This document shows, piece by piece, positions 33,601 through 44,594 of a DNA stretch of 64,000 bases; position 1 is the first letter of the stretch, and the number at the start of each line of letters is the position of its first letter. The position numbers and the translations under genes were made by a program. This DNA is from Thermothielavioides terrestris NRRL 8126. Its lineage: Eukaryota; Ascomycota; Sordariomycetes; Sordariales; Chaetomiaceae. The stretch covers positions 2,604,001 to 2,668,000 of the forward strand of contig NC_016460.1 in the NCBI RefSeq assembly GCF_000226115.1. Direction: 5' to 3'. The notes beneath the pieces were generated by a model that saw only the letters and a list, made by a program, of their open reading frames with translations, was not told where the DNA came from and made no database searches.

Positions 33601-36600
33601 GGTCTTTCAGCATGGAAAAATTCAGTTATTCACTTCCGAGACCGGGTTTCCGGGTCCTCAAACCTCTGGGAATTTGTATCACATTCAGACCACGACTTGT
33701 CAGAGAAATGAACTGACCATTGGCCCATGGCGCCAGCGGGGGGCCAGGCAACAGGCAGTGCATGGTCTTGTACTGTACATACTTCGCTTCGTTACTGTGA
33801 TCGACACCGTGAATACAGTACGGATTACACGACACGTGTCGACCCCATGAGAAACAGCCCGGTTTCACACCCCACCCCTGGGGCGGCCCGTGTGTCTCCC
33901 ATCAAAATCTTGTAGCGCATGTCACGACACGCCCTAGCTAGCATGTCGCCACAGGAATCGCGGCGAATCGACGACGTTGCTAGCGTTGTTGAAGAGGCTA
34001 GAATCAGATTTGACGAAAAACGCAGAATTGGCTGAAAAGCTTTAAAAAGCAGCTTTAAAGAATGTAAGACTGGCTTCGAATACTGCCCGCCTTGACCGCC
34101 TACCGAATTTTCGCTAGCTCGCTCGCTATACCTGGTTTGGGAAGGTCACGTGATATTACCCATCGATAAGACGGTCCAGCAGCTGGCGCTTAGCAGGCCA
34201 AGGTACTGTATTGACTTCAGCAATTGTTTGCGTCTGCCTTTGCAAATGCTCTCTCCTTCAAGTAAGTATCCATTGACCGTTGAGATCTTTCAAGTTTTCT
34301 TATCGCGATTATTGTGGCGACGCATCAGCTGGGCCGCATACTGCGTAGTGACAAACGCTGCAAAGTTTTTGGTGGGAGGCGCACAGGCCGCTCTCCAAGG
34401 TTTGTTTTTCTCAACGGGGTTGTTTTTCGGACACGGATGTCCTGGAGCGGCACCGCAGGCTCGTGGCTGTGGAGCAGGACGAGGGTTCGAACAAGGACGT
34501 GTTACCGCAAGAATGGTCAGCCAGCAAGTGAACGACGCCCCGAAGAGCGGAAAGGGCCTTGCAACCTGGAAATTACACTACACTAGTGTACCGGGTGGAG
34601 TCTTGGGTATCCAACTCACCATCTCCAACCGAAATTCCATTTTGCGGGAGGGCTAGTAACAAATGAGGAAGTCGCCGGGCTCATTTCTCACCCCGTTCAT
34701 CGGCTGGTTAACTGCCGGATCGGAGTGCGCTTTCTCCTTGCAGGTTTCTGTTTACACACCCTTGAGCACACCGCCCGGGTGCACCTCCAAACTCCCGTCC
34801 GGGCGCTGAGTGGATACACGGCCAACTCATGAGTTGCATCCCCAGTTACAGTTCGCAGTTGTCGTGCACATACACTACTTACCATACCGAGGTAGGTGCC
34901 TAACTTGGGTATCAATCGATTGTCTGACGCGTAGGCAGGGAGCAATGCCCTTCGCGCGCCCGAAAACTTCACAGCACGCAGAGCTTCGTGAGGTGGCAGG
35001 CAAACGGCCTGGGAGTGGCAGCTTTCCTCCAGGAACCAGCCAAAAATCACATGTTTAATAAGGTGTGCTGCGCCTCCTACCAAGCGAGCCACGAGATCCG
35101 GCGAGGGAGAACGACTCCCGAAGCTTCTACGGCACACATTCTTCGGCATCCAATCCTCCATATGCAACGACCTGCTTTTTGTCCAGTGGAAACGATCCAA
35201 TGGTTGCTTGAGACCCAACTTGCGAGAGGCGGCCCTGGCTCAGGAGGAGGCTCCTGCAGCTCGCGTTGCGGCCCGAAGCAGTCACAGCATCGGCTTTGGG
35301 TTGTGGTACCCGGGGGACGATGACCTTGGCCAACACGCTAATTAGGTAGCGTACCGACTAGGACACTAACGTCAATGAGATTCCCGTTTCAGGGAAGGGC
35401 ATCGCATCCGTTCCCTACCAAAACCATTGATGAGCTGCTGCCGGCACAGCGCTGCGGCCAGAATGCGACCTCAAGCACGGACTCTGCAAACACCTAACGT
35501 TACCTCATCTGTCCGTGCGAGGTGGTTTGCATGCCGACCCTGCAGCACAGATACACACCGCTCAGTCACCGGTCTGGCGTGACATGCAGGATACGCATGC
35601 AAAACACACCGACCCGCCAGGGTCAAGGGATACCTGGTAGGTACCTATAGTTACCAGGTTCAGGCACCAACACAACATCCGTCCTGTGATACACCTGGTA
35701 CGCAGGAACCACATTTGGGACAAGGGAATGAACGGAACACACACACCTCAGTCCCTGGGAGGCAGCATCATAGAACAGCAAGCGATTCAAGTCAGTGAAT
35801 GCTAGTCATCCGTCCCGCCACTATTCAAGGATAGCACGAAAGCGCCTACTGCGTACAGAGGAGGTACCTAACGACGAATCCAACCACCCACACCGTGAAG
35901 TTTTCCATCCAGACCGCCGGAGAATTTGATCATACGCAACGAAAAGTGGCACGTGAACAGATGAGCTTTAAGAGGCCAAGCCCTGACCCCCACGCAAACA
36001 ACACACCGATATGGATGAGAGTCTCCATCCTCCTTTTGCCAAGGGCAGCCACGTTGACGTCAAAGAGAGGGGCGGTGTGCACTAAACTCAGGTAGTTTGC
36101 ATCTTGGGCATCGGGACGAATGTTCATGGGGAATCATGGGGTGATTCGAGGAACCTGACAGGCGATTACTGAAGCGGGAGCATATGTTGGTGACGGGGGG
36201 ATCAATGGCGTGCAGCGCGTTGCCCCAGGCCGTGCATGCCTCGGAACCGTGATCGCCAAACTGCCATCTGCCTTAATCGCGGCGCAACCGTGCCACAGTA
36301 GCGAATCCGAGGGGAACGGAACAAGCCTTGGGCAGGAGAAGCTGGGAAACCTGTTTGGCAGCAGGCCATTTCCAACTCTTAGTGTAGAGTGTACCTAGTT
36401 ACGTACCAAGACTCTCTCCCGTAGGTCGAATACGCTACGGAAGATATAAGGTACTATGTAGTTCATGTGACAACAACGCGTGAACAACAAGCCCAGAGAG
36501 CGATGGGTCGATCTCGCACAGTCTGGGGACCCCTTTGCCAAACTCGTGTCCAGTTTTGGGTGAACAACGACGCTGCACAGTTGCCGAGGTCTGAAGGGCA

Positions 36601-37981
36601 CGAGTTCCACGGGGTCGTTTCTTGGCTCGAAACCTTCAACACTCCAGTCATCCTATTTCGAAGACCAGCCAACAGAAATGCGAAAATCGCGAACTCGCTT
36701 GCAAGATCAAGAAAAAAAAAAGGAAAGAAGACGGATTTCAGCGGTGCTCTTTACGTTCTTCATTCAGAAAATAGTATTTTTTTTTTTTTTTTTCAACGGG
36801 ACGCGGATGCTGAGGTGAAACGGCTGACGAACTTCGCGGTTGGGGAAGGACAGAGCTCACGTTAGCACTTGCCGGGGTCAAATTGAATCCCGGAATGGCG
36901 GAAATTTCTCTCAATCTCTTGTGTGTCTCCTCTCCACGACGATTTGCTCGAAGCGGCAAAGAGGCGCAGCTGTCGCTGATCCTACACAATGTCTCCCCCA
37001 CGTCAGCGCGTGAACAAGACCGGCGTTGTCCATCTGGTACACTCTTGCACTGGGCAGACCCAATGCTGCTGCGTCCGTGTCCGTTCCGCAGCCCTGCGCG
37101 AAGTCTATGTACCTTGTCGTTGTTCCGGCCACAGTCGTTAGTGGAAAACCTTCCGTCAGCCAGCGCGATAACTAAACGCACGCGGCGCAAATATCGCAGC
37201 GGGCGCCCCTTGCGTGTGTGGCACCGGCAAATTTCCCGTGTTACTGTCGGAAAATAGCTACGGAATACTCCAATTTGGAACGACAGATGAGTGTGGCGGA
37301 CGACACAGCACACAGTACGGAATACACACAGCCGCCGACAGGATGCCGTGTCCTCTCCTGTGCAGGCATCCTGCAGCATCGTCCCAAGCCCAAGCTAAAC
37401 TGCAGCGTCGATCGATTGAGGTCGGGGCGCCATAGTGTCAACTGGTTGCAGTTGACTCCGATTGGCTCTTTCGCACAGCACCAAACCATCCGACGCCCCG
37501 TCGTTCTCATCTTCACTTCACCTCATCCTCATTGCGGAATCCCCTCGCCTTCCTTTGGCGGGTCGGGATCATGTGCAGAGTTGTAACGTTCTAGTTATAT
37601 CCCTCGGGAGTTTTCCCGGCGGCTACGATGCGAACCGGCCGCAGCGGATGTGAGGTCCGCTTTCCGAACCGACCCCCGCTTGCTCTTCCCGTCCTCCGTG
37701 CCCAGAGTCCAGCCTATCTTCGGTAGCCCATCAATGATAAAATGCCCAGCAACGAGCCTCCAATCTGTGCCTGACTCGCCAGTGAACTCGTCTTTGCAAT
37801 TTTCGCGCTCTCCATCCCCAGTTGTTCGCCCGCGCTCAAACGAGCATAACGAGAAGCCGCCGAATCGGACTGGTCTCAGACAAGTGGGGCTGTGATCTCG
37901 CACCAAAGGCCCAGATATCGTGCTTGTGAACAGGGCATCGAGAGGGGAAGGACAGCTTCAGGAGCAGAGACCGCAGCAGCC
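30629..37981. other. 7.3 kb stretch without a supportable gene
   Basis: Covers the promoter of the bZIP gene at its left end and that of the SMP-30 gene at its right end. Many overlapping open frames (up to 247 codons at 32002-32745) exist on both strands, but each is matched by others of similar length in the same place, none has a known motif, and none joins to neighbours through good introns. Visible local features: TAYTCCGTA copies at 31544, 31724, 32416, 37259 and 37316; an inverted repeat ACCTGGTA/TACCAGGT at 35632-35659; a T17 run at 36777-36793. A non-coding transcript or decayed insertion cannot be excluded. Confidence 0.55.
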
Positions 37982-39208
37982 ATGGCAGAAAGCCAGGAGT
38001 TTCAGCAATGGCATGCCAGCGACCCCTACCTTGAGCCCCGTTGCTCGCTGGGCGAGGGACCCTACTATGAGCCGGCCACCAACACGCTGCGCTTCGTCGA
38101 CATCATCAAGAAGCAGCTCCACACCGTCTCGCTCGCCGAGGGGCCCTCGTCGCTCAAGACTCTCCAGTTCGACGAGGCTGTCACCGTCACGGCCGACATC
38201 GACGGCAGGGACCCGCAGGAGGCGCTTTTGATCGGGGCCAAGCAGGGGCTGGCGGTGCTGGACAGGCAGACGGGGAAGTACGAGTATGTGACCAAGTTTG
38301 GGCAGGAGAAGGCGGAACGGATCAGGAGCAACGATGGCACGGTTGATCCGAACGGGCGATTCTGGCTGGGGACCATGACGGACTTTGGCATGGGACCGTT
38401 CCAGCCCGAGGGTGAGTTTTCTGCCCGCTTTTTTTCTCTTCTGTTTGTTGTCTTGACTCCTAGGAAAGGGGCCTACTGTCCCGCATTCACATGCCCAAGG
38501 CGGCAGACCCTGGCTACATCCCTCACTGGCGGAGCGGCCTCGCAGAAGTCCCTCTCGCCGCAGCTCGATCATCAGGGCTTGTGGTGCCAAAAACCACGGA
38601 TGCCATGTGGCCTGCCGCCACTCATTCATTCCGCTCCCCAATCACTACACCATGACCGTAGCGATGATACCGCAATCTGACGTGTGCCACCCCACCTCTT
38701 CCAACCAAATCCAGGGTCCCTCTATCGCTTCGCCCAGGCCGGCACGCCGCCTGAGCGCATCCTCTCGGGCCTCATGATCCCCAACTCGGTCGGCTTCTCC
38801 CCGGACGGCCGCACCATGTACTTCACGCACTCGACGGCGCGCGAGGTGCTCGCGTGGGACTACGACCCGGCCGACGGCAGCCTGTCCAACCAGCGCGTCT
38901 TCTACCGCCACGACGGGCCCGGCGAGCCCGACGGCTTCCGCGTCGACACGGACGGCAACCTCTGGCACGCCGTGTACGGCGAGTCGCGCGTGCTCAAGAT
39001 CACGCCGGCCGGACAGCTGGTGGGGGAAGTAAGGATCCCGACGCGCAATGCCACTTGCTGCGAGCTCGTCGGCGGCGGCGAGCTGGTGATTACCACGGCG
39101 GGGGATGACGAGGGCGAGGGCGAGAGCAAGCGGCTGGGAGGGTCCGTGTTCAAGGTGCACGTCGGCGCGGAGGGGGCGCCGAGATACGCTTACAAGCTGG
39201 GGAAGTGA
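37982..39208 (+). CDS. SMP-30/regucalcin/gluconolactonase-type protein
   Basis: 307 residues from exons 37982-38411 and 38715-39208. Six-bladed beta-propeller enzymes of this family hydrolyse sugar lactones or related esters using a divalent metal. The metal ligands can be placed by motif: Glu in RCSLGEGPYY near residue 20, Asn in LIPNSVGFSPDG-like MIPNSVGFSPDGRTMYF, and Asp in EPDGFRVDTDGNLWHAV. NDGTVDPNGRFWLGTM is another family signature. No signal peptide, so probably cytosolic. The ATG at 37982 is preceded by CAGCAGCC and gives a family-like length. The intron (303 bp) is several times longer than others in the window but its ends (GTGAGT, CCAG) and phase are good. Substrate unknown. Confidence 0.92.
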
Positions 39209-39898
39209 GTGAGGTGTTGGGGGGTGAGGATCACGGTGAGTCGGTGGACAAGCTGAGAAAGTCTGAGAAAATTCATCGAAAATGGACTAACGTTAACCAT
39301 CTCTCACCGTGCTACCGTTTAACAAGTCAACCATCAATCATGGGATACAGCCGGGCAGTCAGAGTGGCCCCAGGATTCGCGATGTGAGGAACCAAAGGAG
39401 AAGAGGGAGTGTAACGCCCATGTACAGTACATACCTTACCTTACCTGTGTAAGGTACGGATTATTCACATCCAGGGCCGGAATCCCATTTCACGCTATGC
39501 GGTGAATCTGCGAGTCAGCACACCTACTGTGTACATGATTGTTACCTTACGGAGCCATATGCATGCAGGCATACGAGCCTTACAGCATCCGCTAGGTACG
39601 AATCACTTTCAGACGGATACAGACACCTGATCGGCCGCGCGGTCCCGCCAGCTGGGGTACCCAACGACGACCAAGCTCTCCAAGCTCTCCAAGCACTCCA
39701 AGCTCTCCAAGCTCTCCCAAGGTCGCGGCGAACGCTGCTCGAAGTCCTTGCGCCTACTAACCAACTCATCAGTTCAATTTCCTCAGTTGTCGGCAGAAAA
39801 TACAGAGATCACTACGAATTTCTTCATCCCTGAAAAGTTCACTCCGCCTTTCTGTGGCTGCACTCGACCAATTTGGACCGCACGATCCTGGATGCATC
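39209..39898. promoter_or_regulatory. Spacer and promoter of LIS1 gene
   Basis: 690 bp. Contains a GTACAGTA/ACCTTACC cluster at 39422-39455 and a five-copy 9 bp tandem repeat at 39671-39715. The final 150 bp presumably hold the LIS1 5' leader. Confidence 0.5.
39671..39715. repeat. 9 bp tandem repeat, five copies
   Basis: CCAAGCTCT repeated five times with one variant (CCAAGCACT), about 180 bp before the LIS1 start codon. Confidence 0.85.
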
Positions 39899-41392
39899 AT
39901 GAGCAAAACATTATCAACCCGGCAGGCCGAAGAGCTGTAGGTACACATCTGTGGTCGAGATTAGAGCTGTAAACCAAATCGATGCTAACAGACGCCGTAA
40001 GTCACAAGTCGATCATAGCATACCTCTCGGCGAACGGCGCTCCAGATGCCGCTGCCGCGACGAGGGCCGAATTAGGCCTCGGGTTAGATGTATTCGATGA
40101 AGCTTCAACCAAAAAGTATGAGACTTTGTTGGAAAAGAAATGGACCGGCGTCGTCCGTCTACAGAAGAAAGTTCGTCCTTTCGGGTTGGGACACCTTCCG
40201 TTCACGCCCAGGGGACGGCCTAACCTGCCTCGTGTGATAGATTATGGACCTCGAATCCCGGGTCGCGGCGTTGCAATCTGAGCTCGACAGTGCCACCCCC
40301 TCACATCTGTCAAAACATAATCAAGATCCGACCTCTTGGCTGCCCAGCCAACCCGCCCGCTACAAGCTGGAGTCACACCAATACGATATCACCTGCATCA
40401 GCTTTCATCCAGTTTACACCACCGTGGCCTCGGGTGACCAAGGCTCTATCATTAAGATATGGGACTGGGAGCTTGGCGAGCTAGAGAGAACCGTTAAGGG
40501 CCACACCCGAGCGGTCACCGGGCTCGACTATGGCGGCCCAAAAGGTCGCATCCTCCTCGTCTCTTGTAGTTCCGACCTGACGGTGAAATTGTGGGACCCA
40601 GCGGATGGATACAAGAACATTCGGACGTTCTCGGGGCACGATCACACCGTCAGCGCCGTCCGTTTCATCCCATCTGGGAACCACATCGTCAGCGCCAGCA
40701 GGGATGCTACCTTGCGGATCTGGGACATCAATACTGGATATTGCGTGAAGACGATCCACGGGCATTCGAGCTGGATTCGTGACGTGTGTCCCTCCTCTGA
40801 CGGATCTCACCTGCTATCCACGGGGGACGATCGGACCCTACGCTTATGGGATATCTCCGCGCCGCAGCCACAGAACACGCTGACGATGACCGGCCACGAG
40901 AATTTTATCGAATGCTGTGTCTTTGCGCCACCAACCTCGTACCAGTACCTAGCTTCCATGGCCGGGTTGAAGAAGCCACCGCCGAGGAGCAGCACGACAG
41001 AATTCATGGCCACGGGCTCACGGGACATGACCATTAAGCTGTGGGATTCACGGGGGACATGTTTCAAGACGCTGATCGGCCATGACAACTGGGTGAGAGC
41101 GCTGGCCTTTCACCCCGGTGGCAAGTATCTCCTCTCTGTGGCTGATGACAAGTCGCTGCGCTGCTGGGACCTAAGTCAAGACGGCAAATGCGTCAAGCAG
41201 CTGAAGAACCTGCATGATCACTTCATCTCGTGCTTGAGATGGGCGCCCGCGATGGTCAAAGAGCCTCCAGCCGGCGAAGGAAACGGGACGCCCATCAAAT
41301 CGGGACGGGATTCCCAGCCCCAGCAGGTCCAGATCCGCTGTGTTATTGCCACGGGAAGTGTGGACATGACAATAAAAATATTTGCGAGGTAG
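39899..41392 (+). CDS. nudF: LIS1/nudF, dynein regulator
   Basis: 452 residues from exons 39899-39936, 40002-40170 and 40241-41392. The first exon is only 38 nt: [12 protein letters not shown] joins to [13 protein letters not shown], giving the LisH dimerisation motif. A short coiled coil ([18 protein letters not shown]) follows, then seven WD40 repeats with clear WD/KLWD ends ([57 protein letters not shown], final IKIFAR). The loop with two-proline run KKPPPRSS in blade five is typical of fungal members. LIS1 dimers bind cytoplasmic dynein and, with NudE-type partners, control nuclear migration and vesicle transport along microtubules. The phase is consistent across all joins. Confidence 0.95.
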
Positions 41393-42212
41393 CCTGGTAG
41401 GAGTATGTCGAGACGCTGCTGAGAACGCTGGCATGACCAGCGTCAGTGCTGTATAAATCGACTTGCAAGGGTAGACGGCCGCTCTAGCTGACAATGAACA
41501 AGGAGCAGGAACACAAAGATCTGGTTGTGGACGAACATCAAGGATCAGGCTGACCGTTGGAGTCTGGATTGGTTAGGAGTCTCGTGTGGTTTGGAGTCAG
41601 GGGTGCGGGACAAGGGACACCAACGCTTACACCTCCTTACGGGCTTTCGATGTTTGTCGAAACATACCATTTATATCGTATATACACATTGCTTCATAGA
41701 GAAGCGCTATTCCTGAGGAACCGGTGATGAGTCATGCTAGGTTACACTCCTCAGTCTGTTTCAATGATCCTGCTTTGTTCAGGGTGACGTTGTTGCTGAG
41801 GGTGCAGCAGGCCTTCTCAACCCTCGGCTGAATGGTCCAAGGCGCATTCAGTTTTCTGTTGGACAAGCTGGCTTGACCCAAAGCTCGTCGGCGGTCCATG
41901 TCGAATACTGCTCAAAGTGTCAGAGACCAGATGTGGCGAGTACAGACAATACGCAATACGAAAAGTAATACGGGTAAATAACGAGCCCGCGTAATTAACC
42001 TTCGATTTTGCTGTCTTGAACTGCATGGTGTGAATCGTCAAGCGGAAATTCAATAGGTACCTTACGGGCCAAGAATGTCTGCCTAATTTTCTCCGCAACT
42101 CGCTTGACACTGCCAATGTTGGATCCCCACAGAGGATCTGGACCTCACTTCTTCAATCTCCACCTTCTCATGGCCGTGATCTTGACACGGCTGTAGCCGA
42201 ACCACCATCACC
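41393..42212. other. Spacer LIS1 to 42213 gene
   Basis: 820 bp with the 3' region of LIS1 and the promoter of the next gene. No feature recognised; short open frames only. Confidence 0.55.
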
Positions 42213-43939
42213 ATGGCTACTCGACCATCCGACCAAGATTTTCCGTCTTCGGATGTGGAAGACAATGACGGAGACCTGGGCTCTCTTTTTGGTGACGGCG
42301 ACGACTGCGGCGATGACGCCGAACTGGCTTCCCTCTTTATGGAAGCCGGTGCTCTCGCGCCGTGCCACCAGCCCGACTGTGAGCCAGCAACACCTTCACC
42401 AAACGAGCGCCCTCAGCAGGCGGCTGATTTTTATGCCCAGTTGTCATTTCCTGAACCGCCTCGCCAGCAGCCGTGCTCGGCGGCGACTCGTGTCACTCTG
42501 CCCGCAGTCCCTGATCCTCCCGATGCCACTTTATCGCATCCGGTTGGACACACTTCAGGCGACCTTGTGGTTAGTACCCAACAATCTACTTCTCACCCTG
42601 TTGGCTCGGCACCCGTGACGGCGCCGCCCGAAGAGTCGCTCGACGATGCGGCGCTCGAAGCTGAGCTCCAGGGCCTCTGGGAAGCGATTTCAGCCGAAGA
42701 TCAACCCGTTAATGCATCTGCAGGGAGCCAAGACAGCCATGCTTCCCAGGATGACAGCCATGCTGCCCGAGATGACAGCCATGCTGCTCAGGATGATAGC
42801 CGTGCTGCCCAGGATGACAGCGTCATTCTTCCCACCCAGATCCCCGGCTTCCGCTACGCTAGCAGCCAGACGAACAGATGGGTCCGCCTGCCTCGGCGAG
42901 TCGATCTCGACCAACGCTTGGCCACCGACCTGATGCATTACATCACTCTCAGTAAGGCCCTTGCAATCCTGCCCTTATTCTGCCCTCTAAGGAAGCCCGT
43001 AACTGACGTGAGAGCAGACCGAAACACCAAAATGGAGGATCTCTACAGCAATCTTGAGTTGAATGTCGGCGAGGGCAAGCGACTGTGTGAAGAGATGAGA
43101 CAGCTCTTGAAGGAGCCACCTCTCAGCCAACTTGTCGAACACCCCGGCAACACTTCGATGGAGACCAAGAGAAATCTCGTCAATATCTCATTCTACGTAC
43201 TGGTTTACAGGGGGTGGGGCGCCGCCTGGTTCGGTAGTGATTGCAGAACCGCGAAATCGCGGACCTTGTTCTGGCCAGCCGACTCTTCCATGTACGTCTC
43301 ATTCTCCTTGACTGTATTTGACACCCTGCTAACAAACTTTCCAGTCTCCTGGCCGGTTTCGCCATGCTTCTCTATCGGCTTTTCAGAAACCAGAGGCAAA
43401 TGCACCAAACCGTGTTGCGGACTCAAGCTCGAATCCTTGAGTCCTACGCTCAACTGGCTCCGTCGCCGTCACCGACGCGGTCACCCTCAGTCCAGTCACC
43501 ACCCAGTCCGTGCGACGGCGCGTCCCCCTCTGCAGACGGCGAGGCGTTCTTCGATGCCCTCGCCAGGGAGGCGGCGACGTCCAAGAAGCGCAAGCTGGCC
43601 GAGTCCGTCCTCGGCCTCGCCGGCCCGCCTCCTCCCTACGAGCTCGAAGTCCCGGAGAATGCCCGGCTCAAGTACTACGTCTACGTCAAAGACAAGACGG
43701 ACGGCAGCGACCTTGCCCCGCCGATGAAGTATCGCCATACAGATTGCGTGCTCATGCGCGGCGCCTTCTCCCGTCTTAAATCGTGTTTCGAGGCGGTGGA
43801 GCAGGCCCCGATCATCGAGATCCAGACGCCGTTTGGGAGAAAGTCGATCGCGAGCGAGGCAGACTGGGATCACGCCGTGCTTGCCATTTACAACGTGAGG
43901 CGTGCCGGTGGGGTGGTGGAGGTTGATGTTTTCGTTTGA
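42213..43939 (+). CDS. Unknown fungal protein with 7-residue repeats
   Basis: Exon 1 (42213-42951) encodes an acidic, disordered region with a five-unit repeat around residues 175-205 (S-H-A-A-Q-D-D and variants; 21 bp in DNA). Exon 2 starts at 43018 and encodes helices (RNTKMEDLYSNLELNVGEG). The last exon (43345-43939) encodes another helix (LLAGFAMLLYRLFRNQRQM), a Pro/Ser linker, and a compact end with PPYELEVPENARLKYYVYV and PIIEIQTPFGRKSI. The middle is awkward: an apparent 50 bp intron at 43197-43246 yields the natural-looking NREIADLVLASRLFH, but then phase fails into the last exon. Reading straight through to 43291 and splicing 43292-43344 keeps phase (535 residues) but includes intron-like sequence. 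I recognise no family. Confidence 0.65.
42732..42825. repeat. 21 bp in-frame tandem repeat
   Basis: About five units of GACAGCCATGCTGCCCAGGAT-type sequence encoding the Ser-His-Ala-x-Gln-Asp-Asp heptad inside the 42213 gene. Confidence 0.8.
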
Positions 43940-44594
43940 GGCGCGCTTTGCTTTACATGCGAACCAACTGCCGACCAACTGGGCACAGGTTGAGGAGGGA
44001 TCCGGCGACCCTGCCATCTGTGCTCTTGCAGGGGACCTTTCAGGGGAGACTGCGGGGGGACGGGCTCGGGAGTTATGCTCGGAGATTCGGGGTTTTGCTG
44101 CAGGTATTTGTTTTGTGATGATACCCGGGCGGAGGAGGAACTGGGCGGCGGAGGAAGTCAGTGGAGAGGAGCTTGGGGGAGAGGTGCTCGAGGACGAGGA
44201 GCTCCGGGTGAGCAGATGCAGCTGGGCATGGCCGTCAAACGGCATGACGAATAATGAGTGATGAACCTGGCGTTGAGCCTCTATACAAGGCGTTATTATC
44301 TGGCATAAGCGAGGGTCAAATGGAGAATACAATCCAAGTAATACCTGCAAAGCGACGAAGTGCAACGGCGCTGGAACCACCAACATCGTGGCGCTCAGAT
44401 CTCAACATCGCGCGACACAGCTTGCATCCGAGGCAGTTCCATCATTGCCACAACACGCAAAAACGCCAGTAATGCTCCGTTCAAACCCGCCCATAATCCG
44501 TACAGACAAAATGCCGTCAAACGCCGAGCATGCACGCTGATTTATCCAGAACGACCGCGGAGACAACCCACCCATGTATTTACAGATGCTTCAT
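43940..44594. other. Spacer between convergent genes
   Basis: 655 bp holding the 3' ends of the 42213 gene (+) and the LMBR1 gene (-). Nothing else recognised. Confidence 0.55.

Noticed and set aside
34441..34500. tRNA-like GGGTTCGAAC near 34487
   Set aside because: Only a B-box-like word; no A box or cloverleaf stems at suitable spacing.
34150..34656. 168-codon open frame in the gap
   Set aside because: No motif and no supported start; composition like surrounding non-coding DNA.
39671..39715. CRISPR-like array
   Set aside because: Contiguous 9 bp tandem repeat without spacers, in a eukaryotic genome.
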